NCBI GenBank assembly: GCA_963803295.1
Contig: CAWDMC010000010.1
Coordinates: forward strand, 186,001 to 250,000
Length of the DNA stretch: 64,000 bases
Source: CAWDMC01 sp963803295
GTDB lineage: Bacteria > Acidobacteriota > Terriglobia > UBA7540
Direction: 5' to 3'
Shown here one piece after another: positions 17,958-27,998 of this stretch (the first letter of the stretch is position 1; every line of letters begins with the position of its first letter). The notes under the pieces are model-generated. The model saw only the letters and a list, made by a program, of their open reading frames with translations. It had not been told where the DNA came from and did not search any database. Position numbers and translations under genes: made by a program.

Positions 17958-19628
17958 TCATCGCCCAAACTGCTCATAAATCGCCTCTGTTACTTCATCG
18001 ATTACGGCAATCGCCCGACCACCTGTTAGCGGCTGATTGTCGGTCATAATGGAAAATGCCAGGCGTTCGCCGGAGGGCGTATCCATGTAGCCCGAAAGCG
18101 TATGCACGTGCGCCAAGCCGCCGGTTTTGGCGCGGACGCGACCCTGGATCGGCGAGCCCACAAAACGATGGGCGAGCGTCCCGTCAACCCCGGCGACCGG
18201 CAGCGCGTCGAGATAAATGCCAAAGGTCTTCGAGCGGCTCATGAACTCGAGCAACTTAACGATGGCCTCGGGCTCGACCAGGGTAAGGCGCGAGAGGCCG
18301 GAACCATCCCGGAATTGCGCCTCCTCCGGTGAGATGCCCGCCAGGGTCGCAAACTCCTGCAGCACTTCAAGGCCACCCCGTACGCTGCCATCATGCTTGA
18401 TTTCGCGCCCAAGTGCCCGCAGCAGCATTTCGGCGTGGAGGTTCTCACTAACCTTCAGGATCACCTTGACACCCTCAGCAAGCCGCGGCGAAATGTGTTC
18501 CGCTAGTTTCACAGGCCTGGGATAGAACAAAGGCGGTGGCGATGGCGGATCGCTGCCGCGCCGATGGTAATCGTTCGCCCGACTCTCTTCAAGTACCAAA
18601 GTCTTCCCCTGCACCTTGATGCCTTGCCGGTCGAGCGCCTGCGCGAAAAGCTGAACGGCAAGTTCAGGTGGATTGGCAATAGAAATCGGATCTTCATCCT
18701 CGTTTGTCCCGGGAGGCACCCGTCCCCAAACCTGCAGCGTCTGAGAGCCGGGCTGGCGATCCACAAAGAACACTTTGGGGGACTGTTCGTACCAGGTGAC
18801 AAGCCCGTTTTTGAGGGTGTAGTAGTCGGGAAGCGGTGTTAACGTGACCGCGGCAACTCGGCCGAATTCAGTGGCGCGAATATGTGGGATTAGTTGGTTA
18901 TCGTTGATCGCGATTGCCGTCACCGGTGCGCCGTAGCCCCACGCCAGATCCTCGATCGACCAAGCCGGGTCGTAGGGCTCTTCCACGAAATAACGATCGT
19001 CGGCAATCAAGTCGCCGGTGACTTCACGAATGCCGTTGGCCGCCACCTGCCTGGCAAGGTCGTCGAACACCGCCATCATCTCGGCAAGCCCTCGCTTCGG
19101 CGCTTTGGGATCGTAGGGGAGTACGCGAGTGGTCGCGAAGTTGGCGTCGCCGTGCCCAACCAGGACGAGATCCGCAGCACGTCCGGCGCTGCCCGGTGGG
19201 GAATCGCTTTCCACGGTGGTTCGAAAGTGAAAATCCGGACCCAGTTTTTCCAGCCCCGCTGCCGTCGTAAAGAGCTTCATGCCCGAGGCGGGCAAGAACA
19301 GTTGATCGGCGTTGCTGGCATAGAGAGTCTTGCCATCGCGAAGCCGTACCACCTTGACTCCCCAGAAGCCGCGAGCGGCGTCGCCTTGAGTGAGGATCTC
19401 CTCAATGCGGTGGCGAAGCTTGCGGGGTCCAACATCTTTGCTCTTGCCCCCAGCAGCCGCGGGCGAGGCGCCAAGGACGAGAAGGCTGAAGGCGGTAAGC
19501 AGAAAGCAGAATGCAGGAAGATGGGCACACGCGAGCCGCGAGCCGCTAAGGCCTGTCCTGGTGGGGGCAATTTGCGGCTCTGGTTTGGCCATTTGGCTTA
19601 TGACGGGCCTTGCTGTTCCTGCGCCCAA
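17958..19628 (-). CDS. dacB: D-alanyl-D-alanine carboxypeptidase/endopeptidase, PBP4 (S13) family
   Basis: A 556-residue exported penicillin-binding protein trimming peptidoglycan cross-links in the periplasm. A signal segment lies near residues 36-60 (ending ASPAAAGG). All three active-site motifs are intact: SxxK as SGMK (Ser about 115), SxN as SEN in KVSENLHAEMLL, and KTG in AKTGGLAHVHTLSGY. Length fits the S13 family, which carries large insertions after SxxK. The start may instead be the ATG 12 codons inside (MAKPEPQ). Confidence 0.92.
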   Translation of the reverse strand: MGAGTARPVISQMAKPEPQIAPTRTGLSGSRLACAHLPAFCFLLTAFSLLVLGASPAAAGGKSKDVGPRKLRHRIEEILTQGDAARGFWGVKVVRLRDGKTLYASNADQLFLPASGMKLFTTAAGLEKLGPDFHFRTTVESDSPPGSAGRAADLVLVGHGDANFATTRVLPYDPKAPKRGLAEMMAVFDDLARQVAANGIREVTGDLIADDRYFVEEPYDPAWSIEDLAWGYGAPVTAIAINDNQLIPHIRATEFGRVAAVTLTPLPDYYTLKNGLVTWYEQSPKVFFVDRQPGSQTLQVWGRVPPGTNEDEDPISIANPPELAVQLFAQALDRQGIKVQGKTLVLEESRANDYHRRGSDPPSPPPLFYPRPVKLAEHISPRLAEGVKVILKVSENLHAEMLLRALGREIKHDGSVRGGLEVLQEFATLAGISPEEAQFRDGSGLSRLTLVEPEAIVKLLEFMSRSKTFGIYLDALPVAGVDGTLAHRFVGSPIQGRVRAKTGGLAHVHTLSGYMDTPSGERLAFSIMTDNQPLTGGRAIAVIDEVTEAIYEQFGR

Positions 19629-19735
19629 GGTGTTTGATAGCGCGGAGCGTTCTGCTTGCCGCTTGCGTCCGTCTGCTCACTGCCTTCTATCCCTTGCCGG
19701 TCGTCACCGGTCCTTACAGGGCGGCGTCCGCATTG

Positions 19736-20713
19736 TCAGTGCCCGGCTAACAGGCGCGCCACGTCTTTCGCGAAGTACGTGAGGATGATCCCCGCGCCGG
19801 CCCGATGGATCGAGGTGAGCGTCTCCAGGATCATGCGGTCACGATCGACCCAACCGGCGCGAGCGGCGGCCTCAATCAGCGAAAACTCCCCACTGACCTG
19901 GTAGGCGGCAATCGGCACGTCAAACACCTGGCGCGCCAGGGTGACGACATCGAGGTAGGGCAGCGCCGGCTTCACCATGATGATGTCGGCCCCTTCCTCG
20001 ATATCGAGCGCGATCTCGCGCAGGGCTTCGCGCTGATTGGCCGGATCCATCTGGTAGGACTTGCGATCGCCGAATTTGGGCGCGGAGTCGGCGGCCTCAC
20101 GAAAGGGTCCGTAGAAAGCGGATGCGTACTTAGCTGCGTAAGCAAGGATGGGAGTTTGACTGTAACCGCCGGCGTCGAGCTCTCGGCGGATGCGACCCAC
20201 ACGTCCATCCATCATGTCGGAGGGCGCCACAATGTCTGCTCCGGACTCGACCTGACTGATCGCGGTGCGAGCAAGCAATTCGAGCGTCGAGTCGTTATCC
20301 ACCTCGCCGTTGACAATCAGGCCGCAATGCCCGTGGCTGGTGTACTCGTCGAGACAGACGTCGCAGATCACCACCAGTTCGGGTAACGCCTGTTTTGCGG
20401 CCCGGACGGCGCGCTGCACGATGCCGTTGCGGTGGTAGGCGCCCGAACCGACTTCGTCCTTCGATTCCGGGATGCCGAACAGCATCACCGCCGGTACACC
20501 GAGATCGTGGGCGCGCCGGCATTCCTCCACCAGCAAATCCACGGACCACCTGTAATTGCCTGGCATGGATCGGATTTCATCCTGCACGTTTGACCCCGGA
20601 CAGACAAACAGCGGATAGATGAGCGAGTCCACGCTGAGACGAGTCTCGCGCACCATCCTGCGCAAGGCCTCGGTACGGCGAAGACGACGGGGGCGATGGA
20701 TTGGAAATGGCAT
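19736..20713 (-). CDS. hemB: Delta-aminolevulinic acid dehydratase (porphobilinogen synthase)
   Basis: Condenses two 5-aminolevulinate molecules into porphobilinogen for haem, sirohaem and corrinoid synthesis. It is 325 residues, full length. The zinc-binding cluster DVCLDEYTSHGHCG is present, with both Schiff-base lysine regions (YAAKYASAFYGPFR and DIIMVKPALPYLDV). An AAGGAC ribosome site lies eight bases upstream of the ATG. It is co-directional with lptD, 120 bases downstream of it. Confidence 0.96.
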   Translation of the reverse strand: MPFPIHRPRRLRRTEALRRMVRETRLSVDSLIYPLFVCPGSNVQDEIRSMPGNYRWSVDLLVEECRRAHDLGVPAVMLFGIPESKDEVGSGAYHRNGIVQRAVRAAKQALPELVVICDVCLDEYTSHGHCGLIVNGEVDNDSTLELLARTAISQVESGADIVAPSDMMDGRVGRIRRELDAGGYSQTPILAYAAKYASAFYGPFREAADSAPKFGDRKSYQMDPANQREALREIALDIEEGADIIMVKPALPYLDVVTLARQVFDVPIAAYQVSGEFSLIEAAARAGWVDRDRMILETLTSIHRAGAGIILTYFAKDVARLLAGH

Positions 20714-20716
20714 GAT

Positions 20717-20757
20717 TTAGTCCTTGGTCACTTGTCCTTAGTCTATTGTCCTTAGCG
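20717..20757 (-). repeat. Short TCCTTAGTC-type repeats upstream of hemB
   Basis: Three imperfect units (TAGTCCTTGG, TGTCCTTAGTC, TTGTCCTTAG) lie in the lptD-hemB gap, next to the hemB ribosome site. A related AAGGACGAAGGAC string occurs at about 20816-20826. They look like slippage-prone simple sequence. Confidence 0.45.
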
Positions 20758-20833
20758 TCGTTCCAAGATGCAGATTTGCCCGCCGCAGGTCATCTCAAAC
20801 AAGCAACCAACCACAAAGGACGAAGGACTATTC

Positions 20834-23242
20834 CTAAGGTTCACTGTAAAGCCGTTCACGTGGACGCAGATTGCCCACCGTGGTCACGTTCGCAAGCGAC
20901 AGCGCCACGCGGAAGGAGTTCTCCTGGCGCAGGTTCGGAATATTGAATCGGCGGTATTCGAAATTGAGCCCGAAACACCCAAAATTGTAACTGGCCTGGC
21001 CTACGAGCTGATTAGTGAGGCCCTTGGCGATGTTGTAGTCAAGACCGACGGCGCCGCTCAGGCCTTTGGTCGAAGCGTCGCCATAAGTTACGACCGTCCT
21101 CAGCAGGTTGAACGACTGGAGGCTCGAAAGCGAGGCGGAGGGTGGGGGCGCCACCAGTAGCGATTCCGTGCGATTCACGAAAAAATCGGTGAAAGCGAGG
21201 CCCAAGGGGCCGCTTTTCACGTGCGAGGTAATTCCGGCGTTCAGAACGCCTCCGCCGCTAGGATTCAGATCGGCGCGAATTTCGGTATCGAAATTGGAGA
21301 AGGGCGCAATCTTCAGCACCGACACCACCGGCGAAAGGCGTCGTCCCGGTTCAAAAGCAAATCCGGTGAGCGAGATAGTCGGGTCGAACACCACGTTAGT
21401 GCCGGGCCGAAGCGCTCCCCCGAAGTTGGGATCGAAGTAATACTTTTGGCTAAGGCGGAGCGATACAAGTTCGTGCGCCTGAGGCAGCGCCTCACCGTCG
21501 CCCACATTCTTACGATAGTAGAGGGTATTCGTCAATGAGTACTCCAACTCGTTGGTCGATGAAACGATGTCGACATCATCGTAGCGCACGATGTTGTCGA
21601 TGTCCTCTTTATCACTCACTCCCACCAGGCGATAACGGATGTCGGGCTCGATGACATGCTTGATCTTGTAGCCAGCGAACGTTCGCTTGAAGACCTTCTC
21701 CAATGCTGGCGGACGCAGATCGGCGCTAAACTCGCCCACTCCGCGGTTGATGGGGACTTCGCCCAGCCTGGAGCTAGAACCGTAACGCGTAGCCCGCACT
21801 CCGAGCGTGGGCGTAAAGTGGAATCCCCAGAAAGGACGAGAGCGCAAGGTCACGCGCGGATAGAAGTCCACGCGCTCGCTAAGCGGCAGCTCCGCGCCCG
21901 GCTGGGTTCGAGCTACGCCCGCTGCCGACGTGTCGAAGGAGAAATAAAAAAGCGAATCACCGACTTGTTTATCCATACCGCTGAACCAGAAGCCCGGGGT
22001 CTGCTGAATCACGATGGAGTTGCCCACGGTCTCGATGGGGGAAGCCGAGAGGAAGTTCTGGTAACGGGAGCCGTAGAAGTTGAGGCTGTAAGCGGAGAAG
22101 CTCTTGGTGGCAAAAGCCTCTTGCCGGACCTCGGAGGTCACGGCCTGGGTGAAATTATCGGTGAAGGTCAGCCGGTAAGCGAGAGAATTGATATAGTCGA
22201 CATTTACCACGCCCCGAAAGCCATATCCGAGGTCGTCGTCGTGTCCGACGGCATGAACACTCATGCCCGCCGCCCTGATGTCAACGGGCGCTTTGTCATT
22301 CACCCCGGTGTAGTCCACCTCGATCGCACTCGATTCGGTGGGAGTGGCGCGGAATCGTCCACTGGTGGCCACGCCTCGCTTGGTGTAATCGGCCAAGCCC
22401 AGGGTGAGATCCATACTCGGGCTGATGGCCCAGAAAAATCCCTCGCCAATAATATATCCCTTTTGTGACGAATTGCCGGCTTCCGGCAACAGAATGCCTG
22501 ATTGCCGCTGTTTGCTGTTGATCGGAACCACGAGTAAAGGCGAGTAGAAGAGCGGGATGTGAAGCAGCTGGAACAGGTCGTTGTGGCTGATCAGCTTGTC
22601 GCCCGCTCGCACCTCACCGTGGCCGACGTTCAACGACCAGCCCCACTGCTCGGGTGAGCAACTGGTCACGCGCCCATGATCAAATTTGTAGACCTGCTCG
22701 TTGATACGCTCCACCCGGTCAGCTTGAAAAAAGAACGGATTGGAGGTGGTCAGCATCTGTCGTTGCGGCCGTAGATGGGCGTAAACGTAACCCTTCACTT
22801 CAAGGAACTTTCCTACCCCGGCTCGCAAGTTGTAGGCCACGCTTTGGGCTTCGAGGAAATCCCCGGCATCCGTGAAGGTGACGTGCCCATGCGCCTTGAG
22901 CTCGCCCGAAGCCGCATCGAAGGTCGCTTCATCCGCGGTCACCTTGGCGTCGCGGTAGGTGATCTCGACATGACCGGCCATTCGATAGAAATCCTTCACT
23001 TTCTGCAGCGAATCATACTTGGCTGTCACTGTCTGATTGGGGTCACTGAGCTCCGGCGGAACAGGCGCCGGGGAGGCGGGGAGGGCCTGACAACCCTCTT
23101 GCGCCCGCAGCGGCCTCGGTAGCACCACGGCCGCCAGCAGGATCGTGGCCATCAACCAGGCAGCGGGAATCCACGCAGGGTCGCGGCTGGGCATACCTAG
23201 GCGGTGGCGTTTCAAGAGGAACAATGGCGGAGTGTCGCGCAT
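20834..23242 (-). CDS. lptD: LPS-assembly outer-membrane protein LptD
   Basis: An 802-residue outer-membrane protein that inserts LPS into the outer leaflet with LptE. It has an N-terminal signal segment (about 25-47, ending RPLRAQEG) and an OstA/LptA-like beta-jellyroll (about 65-230: VTADEATFDAASGELKAHG). A long C-terminal barrel follows, with aromatic-rich strands (GFFWAISPSMDLTLGLADY, YYFDPNFGGAL). Only one or two cysteines lie near each end, so the disulfide pattern differs from E. coli. Its presence shows an LPS-bearing envelope. Confidence 0.9.
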   Translation of the reverse strand: MRDTPPLFLLKRHRLGMPSRDPAWIPAAWLMATILLAAVVLPRPLRAQEGCQALPASPAPVPPELSDPNQTVTAKYDSLQKVKDFYRMAGHVEITYRDAKVTADEATFDAASGELKAHGHVTFTDAGDFLEAQSVAYNLRAGVGKFLEVKGYVYAHLRPQRQMLTTSNPFFFQADRVERINEQVYKFDHGRVTSCSPEQWGWSLNVGHGEVRAGDKLISHNDLFQLLHIPLFYSPLLVVPINSKQRQSGILLPEAGNSSQKGYIIGEGFFWAISPSMDLTLGLADYTKRGVATSGRFRATPTESSAIEVDYTGVNDKAPVDIRAAGMSVHAVGHDDDLGYGFRGVVNVDYINSLAYRLTFTDNFTQAVTSEVRQEAFATKSFSAYSLNFYGSRYQNFLSASPIETVGNSIVIQQTPGFWFSGMDKQVGDSLFYFSFDTSAAGVARTQPGAELPLSERVDFYPRVTLRSRPFWGFHFTPTLGVRATRYGSSSRLGEVPINRGVGEFSADLRPPALEKVFKRTFAGYKIKHVIEPDIRYRLVGVSDKEDIDNIVRYDDVDIVSSTNELEYSLTNTLYYRKNVGDGEALPQAHELVSLRLSQKYYFDPNFGGALRPGTNVVFDPTISLTGFAFEPGRRLSPVVSVLKIAPFSNFDTEIRADLNPSGGGVLNAGITSHVKSGPLGLAFTDFFVNRTESLLVAPPPSASLSSLQSFNLLRTVVTYGDASTKGLSGAVGLDYNIAKGLTNQLVGQASYNFGCFGLNFEYRRFNIPNLRQENSFRVALSLANVTTVGNLRPRERLYSEP

Positions 23243-23646
23243 AGATTAGAAAATGATCATTTTAGTCGAAAGCTCTTTCCGCTATCGAGGTCTTTTGCTA
23301 AGATGCGAAATGGAGGGGGATAGCGACCGAAGGAAGGTGTCCAAGGGTCAGAACTCTCAAGCGTCCCAGATGTGGTTCTGCAACGGGAGGCATTTCAAAG
23401 CGTTTTCGCTCTGGTTCCGGCTTGCGCCAGCCCGGCCAGGCTTAAGCGCGGAAGGTCTCGTCACTACCGTTAAGGAACTCCACTTCATCGTCCTGTTGTT
23501 CCGGTCCATTTCGTTGGTCATCAAAGATCATGACCCGTCTGGGCCCAGAGGCGGTCTGCATGCGTTTCTGCTGGACGAAGGGTGACCGGCTCGACACTGG
23601 CTGACCGGAACGTACGGGAGCACATTGCGACCCTGAGGAGGAATTT
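23243..23646. other. Intergenic region between divergent lptD and RDD gene
   Basis: About 400 bases with overlapping short frames lacking any recognisable motif. It must hold the promoters of both lptD and the RDD gene. A good AGGAGG ribosome site ends it at 23636-23641. Confidence 0.4.
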
Positions 23647-24933
23647 GTGGACGAGTCCGAGGCGCGCAGGAATACCCCACAGGCAAGCTCACCCCTAGAC
23701 GAAATCACGATCGCGGAAGATTCCGCCAAAATCTCAGAGGACTCGGAATTTGATTCTGGCATCTATTCCTCCGCCGGTAGCACTCTCGACATCGACCTTA
23801 ATACCGGACGGGAGGATCCTGCAGAATCGCCGCTGCTTGACGGGCTCAACTGGCGGGACGAGGTAGCAGACCGCGTCGAGAAGTTTCGTAAACGCCGAGG
23901 AACCTCGCGATCCCATCCGGAAAAAAGTTCAAATCTTGACTTTGATTTCGGAGCTACTGCGGAACCGGAAACAGAAGTTCCGAGCCAATACCGCCCCAAG
24001 GACATCTCTTCCGCTGACGGATCTCCCCGTAGGGCCACGAGAATTGAGGTCCGCGGCGCTCCTCCTCTTGTGGATGAGCGCAGAGCCGAGAGCATCGCCG
24101 AGCTTCTGGTGGAAGAGGCATTTGTCTCTCCTGTAACAGAGGAGCCGGTGATCCGACAAGCTGAGGCCCGGGATGCGGAATCTGACTACACCCATGCCAC
24201 TAGCCCGCGACGAGCCGGCGCGCGTCGGCACCCAAGTGGCAGGGGATCGTACAGCCCGACACATGACTTCGATACCGGGCTTCGTCCGGAAAAGGTGACG
24301 GATAGCAGACGCTGGCTTGAAGACCCGGCTTCAACCGTGGGTCGTGTTGAGATCGAGCCTTTCGAGCCTTCAGCCCCGTCCCGAACCGCCACGCCATTGT
24401 CTTGGGAGAATCAGTCGGGCGACGAGGTCGATGGCCAAGCCGACTCAGAAGGGATCAGCGTCGCGCCGATAAGACGGCGTTTTCTGGCTGGGCTAATCGA
24501 TGCGGGCATCCTCATTATGTGCGGAGGATTATTTGCGCTGATCTTTCGTCAGGCGGGTGGCCGAATTCCGCACGGTATTCTGGCCGGCTCCATTTTTGCA
24601 TTCATTGCACTGGTCTTCACGACAACCTATTTCGGCCTCTTCACCGCAATGTCAGGGACGACAGTAGGCCTTGAGGCCCTGGGCATGCGGATCAGCAGGC
24701 CCGATGGAAGGATGCCATCGCCTTCTGAAGCACTGATGCGCGCGCTCGGGTACGTCTTTTCCTCAGCCGCTCTAATGTTAGGCTTCCTGTGGGCTTTGGT
24801 GGATGGCGACGGGCTTACCTGGCATGATCGGATGTCGGACACGATGGTGACGACGGCGCCACTGCCGACGCCCGAAGCCGAAAATAATGGCGGCAAGTTC
24901 GTCGGGACCGAAGCGCAAGAACTCTCATGGTAG
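23647..24933 (+). CDS. RDD-family membrane protein with long disordered N-terminus
   Basis: A 428-residue protein starting at GTG with AGGAGG five bases upstream. The first ~275 residues are acidic, Ser/Glu/Arg-rich and apparently disordered. An RDD domain follows (about 278-415): RRRFLAGLIDAGILIM, with two further helices and the conserved Asp of DRMSDTMV near the end. RDD proteins are poorly defined membrane proteins; some are implicated in ion exchange. The long cytoplasmic extension is unusual, as RDD domains are commonly only 150-200 residues. Confidence 0.8.
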   Translation: MDESEARRNTPQASSPLDEITIAEDSAKISEDSEFDSGIYSSAGSTLDIDLNTGREDPAESPLLDGLNWRDEVADRVEKFRKRRGTSRSHPEKSSNLDFDFGATAEPETEVPSQYRPKDISSADGSPRRATRIEVRGAPPLVDERRAESIAELLVEEAFVSPVTEEPVIRQAEARDAESDYTHATSPRRAGARRHPSGRGSYSPTHDFDTGLRPEKVTDSRRWLEDPASTVGRVEIEPFEPSAPSRTATPLSWENQSGDEVDGQADSEGISVAPIRRRFLAGLIDAGILIMCGGLFALIFRQAGGRIPHGILAGSIFAFIALVFTTTYFGLFTAMSGTTVGLEALGMRISRPDGRMPSPSEALMRALGYVFSSAALMLGFLWALVDGDGLTWHDRMSDTMVTTAPLPTPEAENNGGKFVGTEAQELSW

Positions 24934-25369
24934 AGATTGACGTCTGCCCACGGACACAAGATGGGAAAAGGGCGATTCCTGAACCAAAAGCTCGGCAAGA
25001 GGACCAGCCGTAAGCTGGATCAGCTCAAATCTCACCTGGAGGTCCAACGCGGATCCAGCCCAAAGTCCGCTCCTGGAGGCCGACCGCTCGCACGGCCCAG
25101 TCGGCGTCACAAATCAGAATGAAGCCCGGTTCCTTAGCGGCACTGTCCCCAGCACACGAATCGCAGGTGCAGAAACGGGCGAAACAGGAAAGTCCACTTT
25201 CGATGCCACCCGCAGGTCGCAACCAACATCAAAAAGGGAACATGCGAAGACGGGATCGATCCCGGCTCTTCACCGTGCCGGAGATGGGTTGGAAACTATT
25301 CTGGGGAAGTTTACCGGCATGTTATACTTGGTTTCAGTCGGCTAGTGCCACCAAAGGGATGTTAGGTCT
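24934..25369. other. Intergenic region upstream of the CtpA-like gene
   Basis: About 435 bases with no convincing gene. A possible -10 (TATACT, about 25322) precedes the CtpA-like ATG by some 45 bases, but no good -35 matches it. Confidence 0.4.
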
Positions 25370-26623
25370 ATGAGTAATCGCATTCGGATCCTCCTGATCA
25401 CGGTGTCGAGCATCGTGGTCCTTTATATCTTGGTCGGGGGGCTGCTCGGAAAGAGCGACACGGCTTCCTCGTCAAACACCACAAATGAAAAGTCTTATCG
25501 GGATCTCGGGGTGTACCAGGAGGTTCTTGATCGCATCAAGAGCGACTACGTCACGGATCCGAATCTGGGCAAGGTAACCGACGGCGCAATCCACGGAATG
25601 CTCGAGGCCCTTGATCCCTACAGCACCTATCTGAGTCCCGCCGATTACAAGAGCTACCAGGAGCATCCTGATGGCGGACCGGCGAGCGTTGGTCTTTTTG
25701 TTTCGAAGCGAGGCGGCTTTGCCGCGGTCGTTTCAGTTTTGCCGGGCGGCCCGGCCGACAAGGCGGGGGTGAAACCGGGCGACCTGCTTGATCGTGTGGA
25801 AGAAACTCCCACTCGCGACTTCTCTGCCGTGCAGCTTGACCGCATGCTGGCCGGCCAGTCGGGAAGCAAGGTAAGCGTCACGGTAGTCAGGGAATCCCGC
25901 GGCGGCCCCGAGAAGCTTGAGATGACCCGAGCGGTCATCCAGTATCCGCCTCTGGTGGCCCAAATGCTTCCCGATGGAACAGGATACCTTCGTGTGCCTT
26001 CATTCAACGGGGGCCGGGCTGACGAGATCAAAAGTAAGCTCCAAACCCTGGTTTCGCAGGGGGCTACCAAGATCGTGCTCGACCTGCGAAATTGCGCGGG
26101 CGGCGAGGTGCCGGAGGCGATTTCGACCGCCAGCCTGTTTATCGATAAAGGACTTGTAGCGTATCTCGCTGGTCAACGATACCCCCGCCAGAACCTGGAT
26201 GCAAAGCCGGCAGGGGATGTCTGCAAATTGCCGTTGGCAGTGCTGATCAACCAGTCCACCGCCGGGCCAGCCGAACTGGTGGCGGCTGCCGTCTCCGAGG
26301 ACAAGCGTGGCCAAGCGGTAGGAACCCGCAGCTTCGGTGTAGGTGTCTATCAGCAGGTTGTGCAGGTGGGCGACGGTTCAGCCCTGCTTTTGTCGGTCGC
26401 CAAGTACTATGGTCCGAACGGCAAGGCAATACAGGACAACGGCGTAAATCCCGATGTGCTGCAGGCTCCACGGACCGACTCGAGCGACGACGATAACCCG
26501 GAATCGCCGCAGAAGTTCGGTGGCAAGGATGATCTCCAGTTGCAGAAGGCCATTGAGGTGTTGAAACAGGGATCCGCTAGCAAGGCGGCCCTCGTTGCCA
26601 CGCCACTACGGCCGGCGGCCTAG
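25370..26623 (+). CDS. CtpA-like (S41) PDZ protein lacking the catalytic residues
   Basis: A 417-residue protein with the full carboxyl-terminal-protease layout: one N-terminal membrane anchor (residues 8-27), helical region (VLDRIKSDYV, ALDPYSTYLSP), PDZ domain (about 105-190: VLPGGPADKAGVKPGDLL) and S41 core (about 195-360). Aligning the core to E. coli Tsp, the nucleophile Ser430 falls on Gly299 (STAGPAELVAAA), Asp441 on Glu310, and Lys455 on Val324 (SFGVGVYQ for TFGKGTVQ). Spacing between these positions is exactly as in Tsp. It is therefore probably a non-proteolytic scaffold. The next gene is a divergent polysaccharide deacetylase, the usual ctpA neighbour. Confidence 0.85.
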   Translation: MSNRIRILLITVSSIVVLYILVGGLLGKSDTASSSNTTNEKSYRDLGVYQEVLDRIKSDYVTDPNLGKVTDGAIHGMLEALDPYSTYLSPADYKSYQEHPDGGPASVGLFVSKRGGFAAVVSVLPGGPADKAGVKPGDLLDRVEETPTRDFSAVQLDRMLAGQSGSKVSVTVVRESRGGPEKLEMTRAVIQYPPLVAQMLPDGTGYLRVPSFNGGRADEIKSKLQTLVSQGATKIVLDLRNCAGGEVPEAISTASLFIDKGLVAYLAGQRYPRQNLDAKPAGDVCKLPLAVLINQSTAGPAELVAAAVSEDKRGQAVGTRSFGVGVYQQVVQVGDGSALLLSVAKYYGPNGKAIQDNGVNPDVLQAPRTDSSDDDNPESPQKFGGKDDLQLQKAIEVLKQGSASKAALVATPLRPAA

Positions 26624-26745
26624 GCTTATCTAGCTTGAGAGCGCTCGCGCTGCTGGTTAACCAATGACGGTGGGGTAGTGCGGGCGGGGCAGATCACTGG
26701 TTGAAGGCAGCAGGACGAGTCGCGGCGCACTTCTAAACCCCTCCT

Positions 26746-27981
26746 ATGAAAAGGAAAGCGGCTACCCGGCGAAGGCGCCGCTCCACCCGCAAATCGTCCC
26801 GTCGGATTCTCTGGATCATTCCCCTCATCGCACTCGCTGCCGCCGTTCTGGGCTACTTTGGTGTATCGAGTTTCTACCGCCCGGGCGCTGACCGGCAGAG
26901 CCATCGGGCGCGCATCGCATTGGAAACAAGGCAACTTCGCGAGCCCAACCTCGGACGAATTCCTGTTGAAAGCGCTCCCTTCATGGCTGAATGGGATCCC
27001 CGAACTTCGGCGCGCCTCGCTTCTGCGGTCGAACGCTCGGGCGGCAGCGAAATCTGGGTTCGGCACCACTCGGGCCAAGTCGAAATTCTGGCTCCGGCCG
27101 CTGCGGTTTCGAGGACTCTGGCTGCGATCTCGGACGAAGCCAGACGGTGTGGCCTGGAGTCCCGGATCGGCGGCGGCCATTCGGTCCGTTCCGGTGCACG
27201 CCTCACCAAGATCGATCTCGCGCGAAACGGGCGCGTTCTAGGCATTTGGCGCGTCCGTGAGGTCGAGAGGATTCTCCGCGCAGCGATTATCATCGACGAT
27301 CTCGGCCAGGAACTCATAGCGGCGCACCGCTTGATCGAGTTACCCTACCCGATAACCTTTTCGGTGCTTCCTCATCTGGCGCATTCGACGGATACGGCGC
27401 GCGCAGCGCACGCCGCCGGTCGAGAAATAATGCTCCACCTGCCGATGGAACCCCAACCCGGCTCCTCCCAGAGCCCTGGTGCCGGGATGATCGCACCCGG
27501 AATGGCGTACCGTGAGGTGGCTGAAGTGGTAGGCTCCGATTTGGCCACAGTGCCTTACGCGCGGGGCGTCAACAACCACATGGGATCACGTGCGACGAGC
27601 GATGCCGTGTTGATGACCGAAGTCATGAAGGTGCTGGCTGCGCGGCGGCTTTACTTCGTGGATAGCCGCACAACCCCGCTTACGGTCGCTCAAGATGTGG
27701 CGGTCCAGGCGGGCGTGCCAAACCTGGCACGGTCGGTCTTTCTGGATGATACCCAGTCCGTGGGATGCACCCTGGCCGAGCTTCGCCGCTTCTGCAAGAT
27801 GGTGGAGCAAAATGGATCCAGTCTCGCCATCGGACATCCTTACGCCAGCACGATTACGGCATTGCGAGATTTTCTGCCGGAGTTCGACCGTCTTGATATC
27901 GAGCTGGTCCCGGCTTCACAGCTCGTAGGCAAGGCCGCTAACCCATCGCTGCAAGCCGCTTCCGTTGGCTTGCCCCGCTAG
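26746..27981 (+). CDS. Divergent polysaccharide deacetylase family protein (YibQ-like)
   Basis: A 411-residue protein with an arginine-rich N-terminus, one membrane anchor (about 22-44) and a divergent polysaccharide deacetylase domain (about 180-400). Key motifs are present: AIIIDDLGQE, LHLPMEP, GVNNHMGSRAT and GHPYAST, with the Asp and His residues expected for a metal site. In many bacteria this family sits beside ctpA and envC, suggesting cell-wall remodelling. Here it follows the CtpA-like gene by 122 bases. Its substrate is not known. Confidence 0.85.
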   Translation: MKRKAATRRRRRSTRKSSRRILWIIPLIALAAAVLGYFGVSSFYRPGADRQSHRARIALETRQLREPNLGRIPVESAPFMAEWDPRTSARLASAVERSGGSEIWVRHHSGQVEILAPAAAVSRTLAAISDEARRCGLESRIGGGHSVRSGARLTKIDLARNGRVLGIWRVREVERILRAAIIIDDLGQELIAAHRLIELPYPITFSVLPHLAHSTDTARAAHAAGREIMLHLPMEPQPGSSQSPGAGMIAPGMAYREVAEVVGSDLATVPYARGVNNHMGSRATSDAVLMTEVMKVLAARRLYFVDSRTTPLTVAQDVAVQAGVPNLARSVFLDDTQSVGCTLAELRRFCKMVEQNGSSLAIGHPYASTITALRDFLPEFDRLDIELVPASQLVGKAANPSLQAASVGLPR

Positions 27982-27998
27982 GAGCGACGTCTCGTTTT

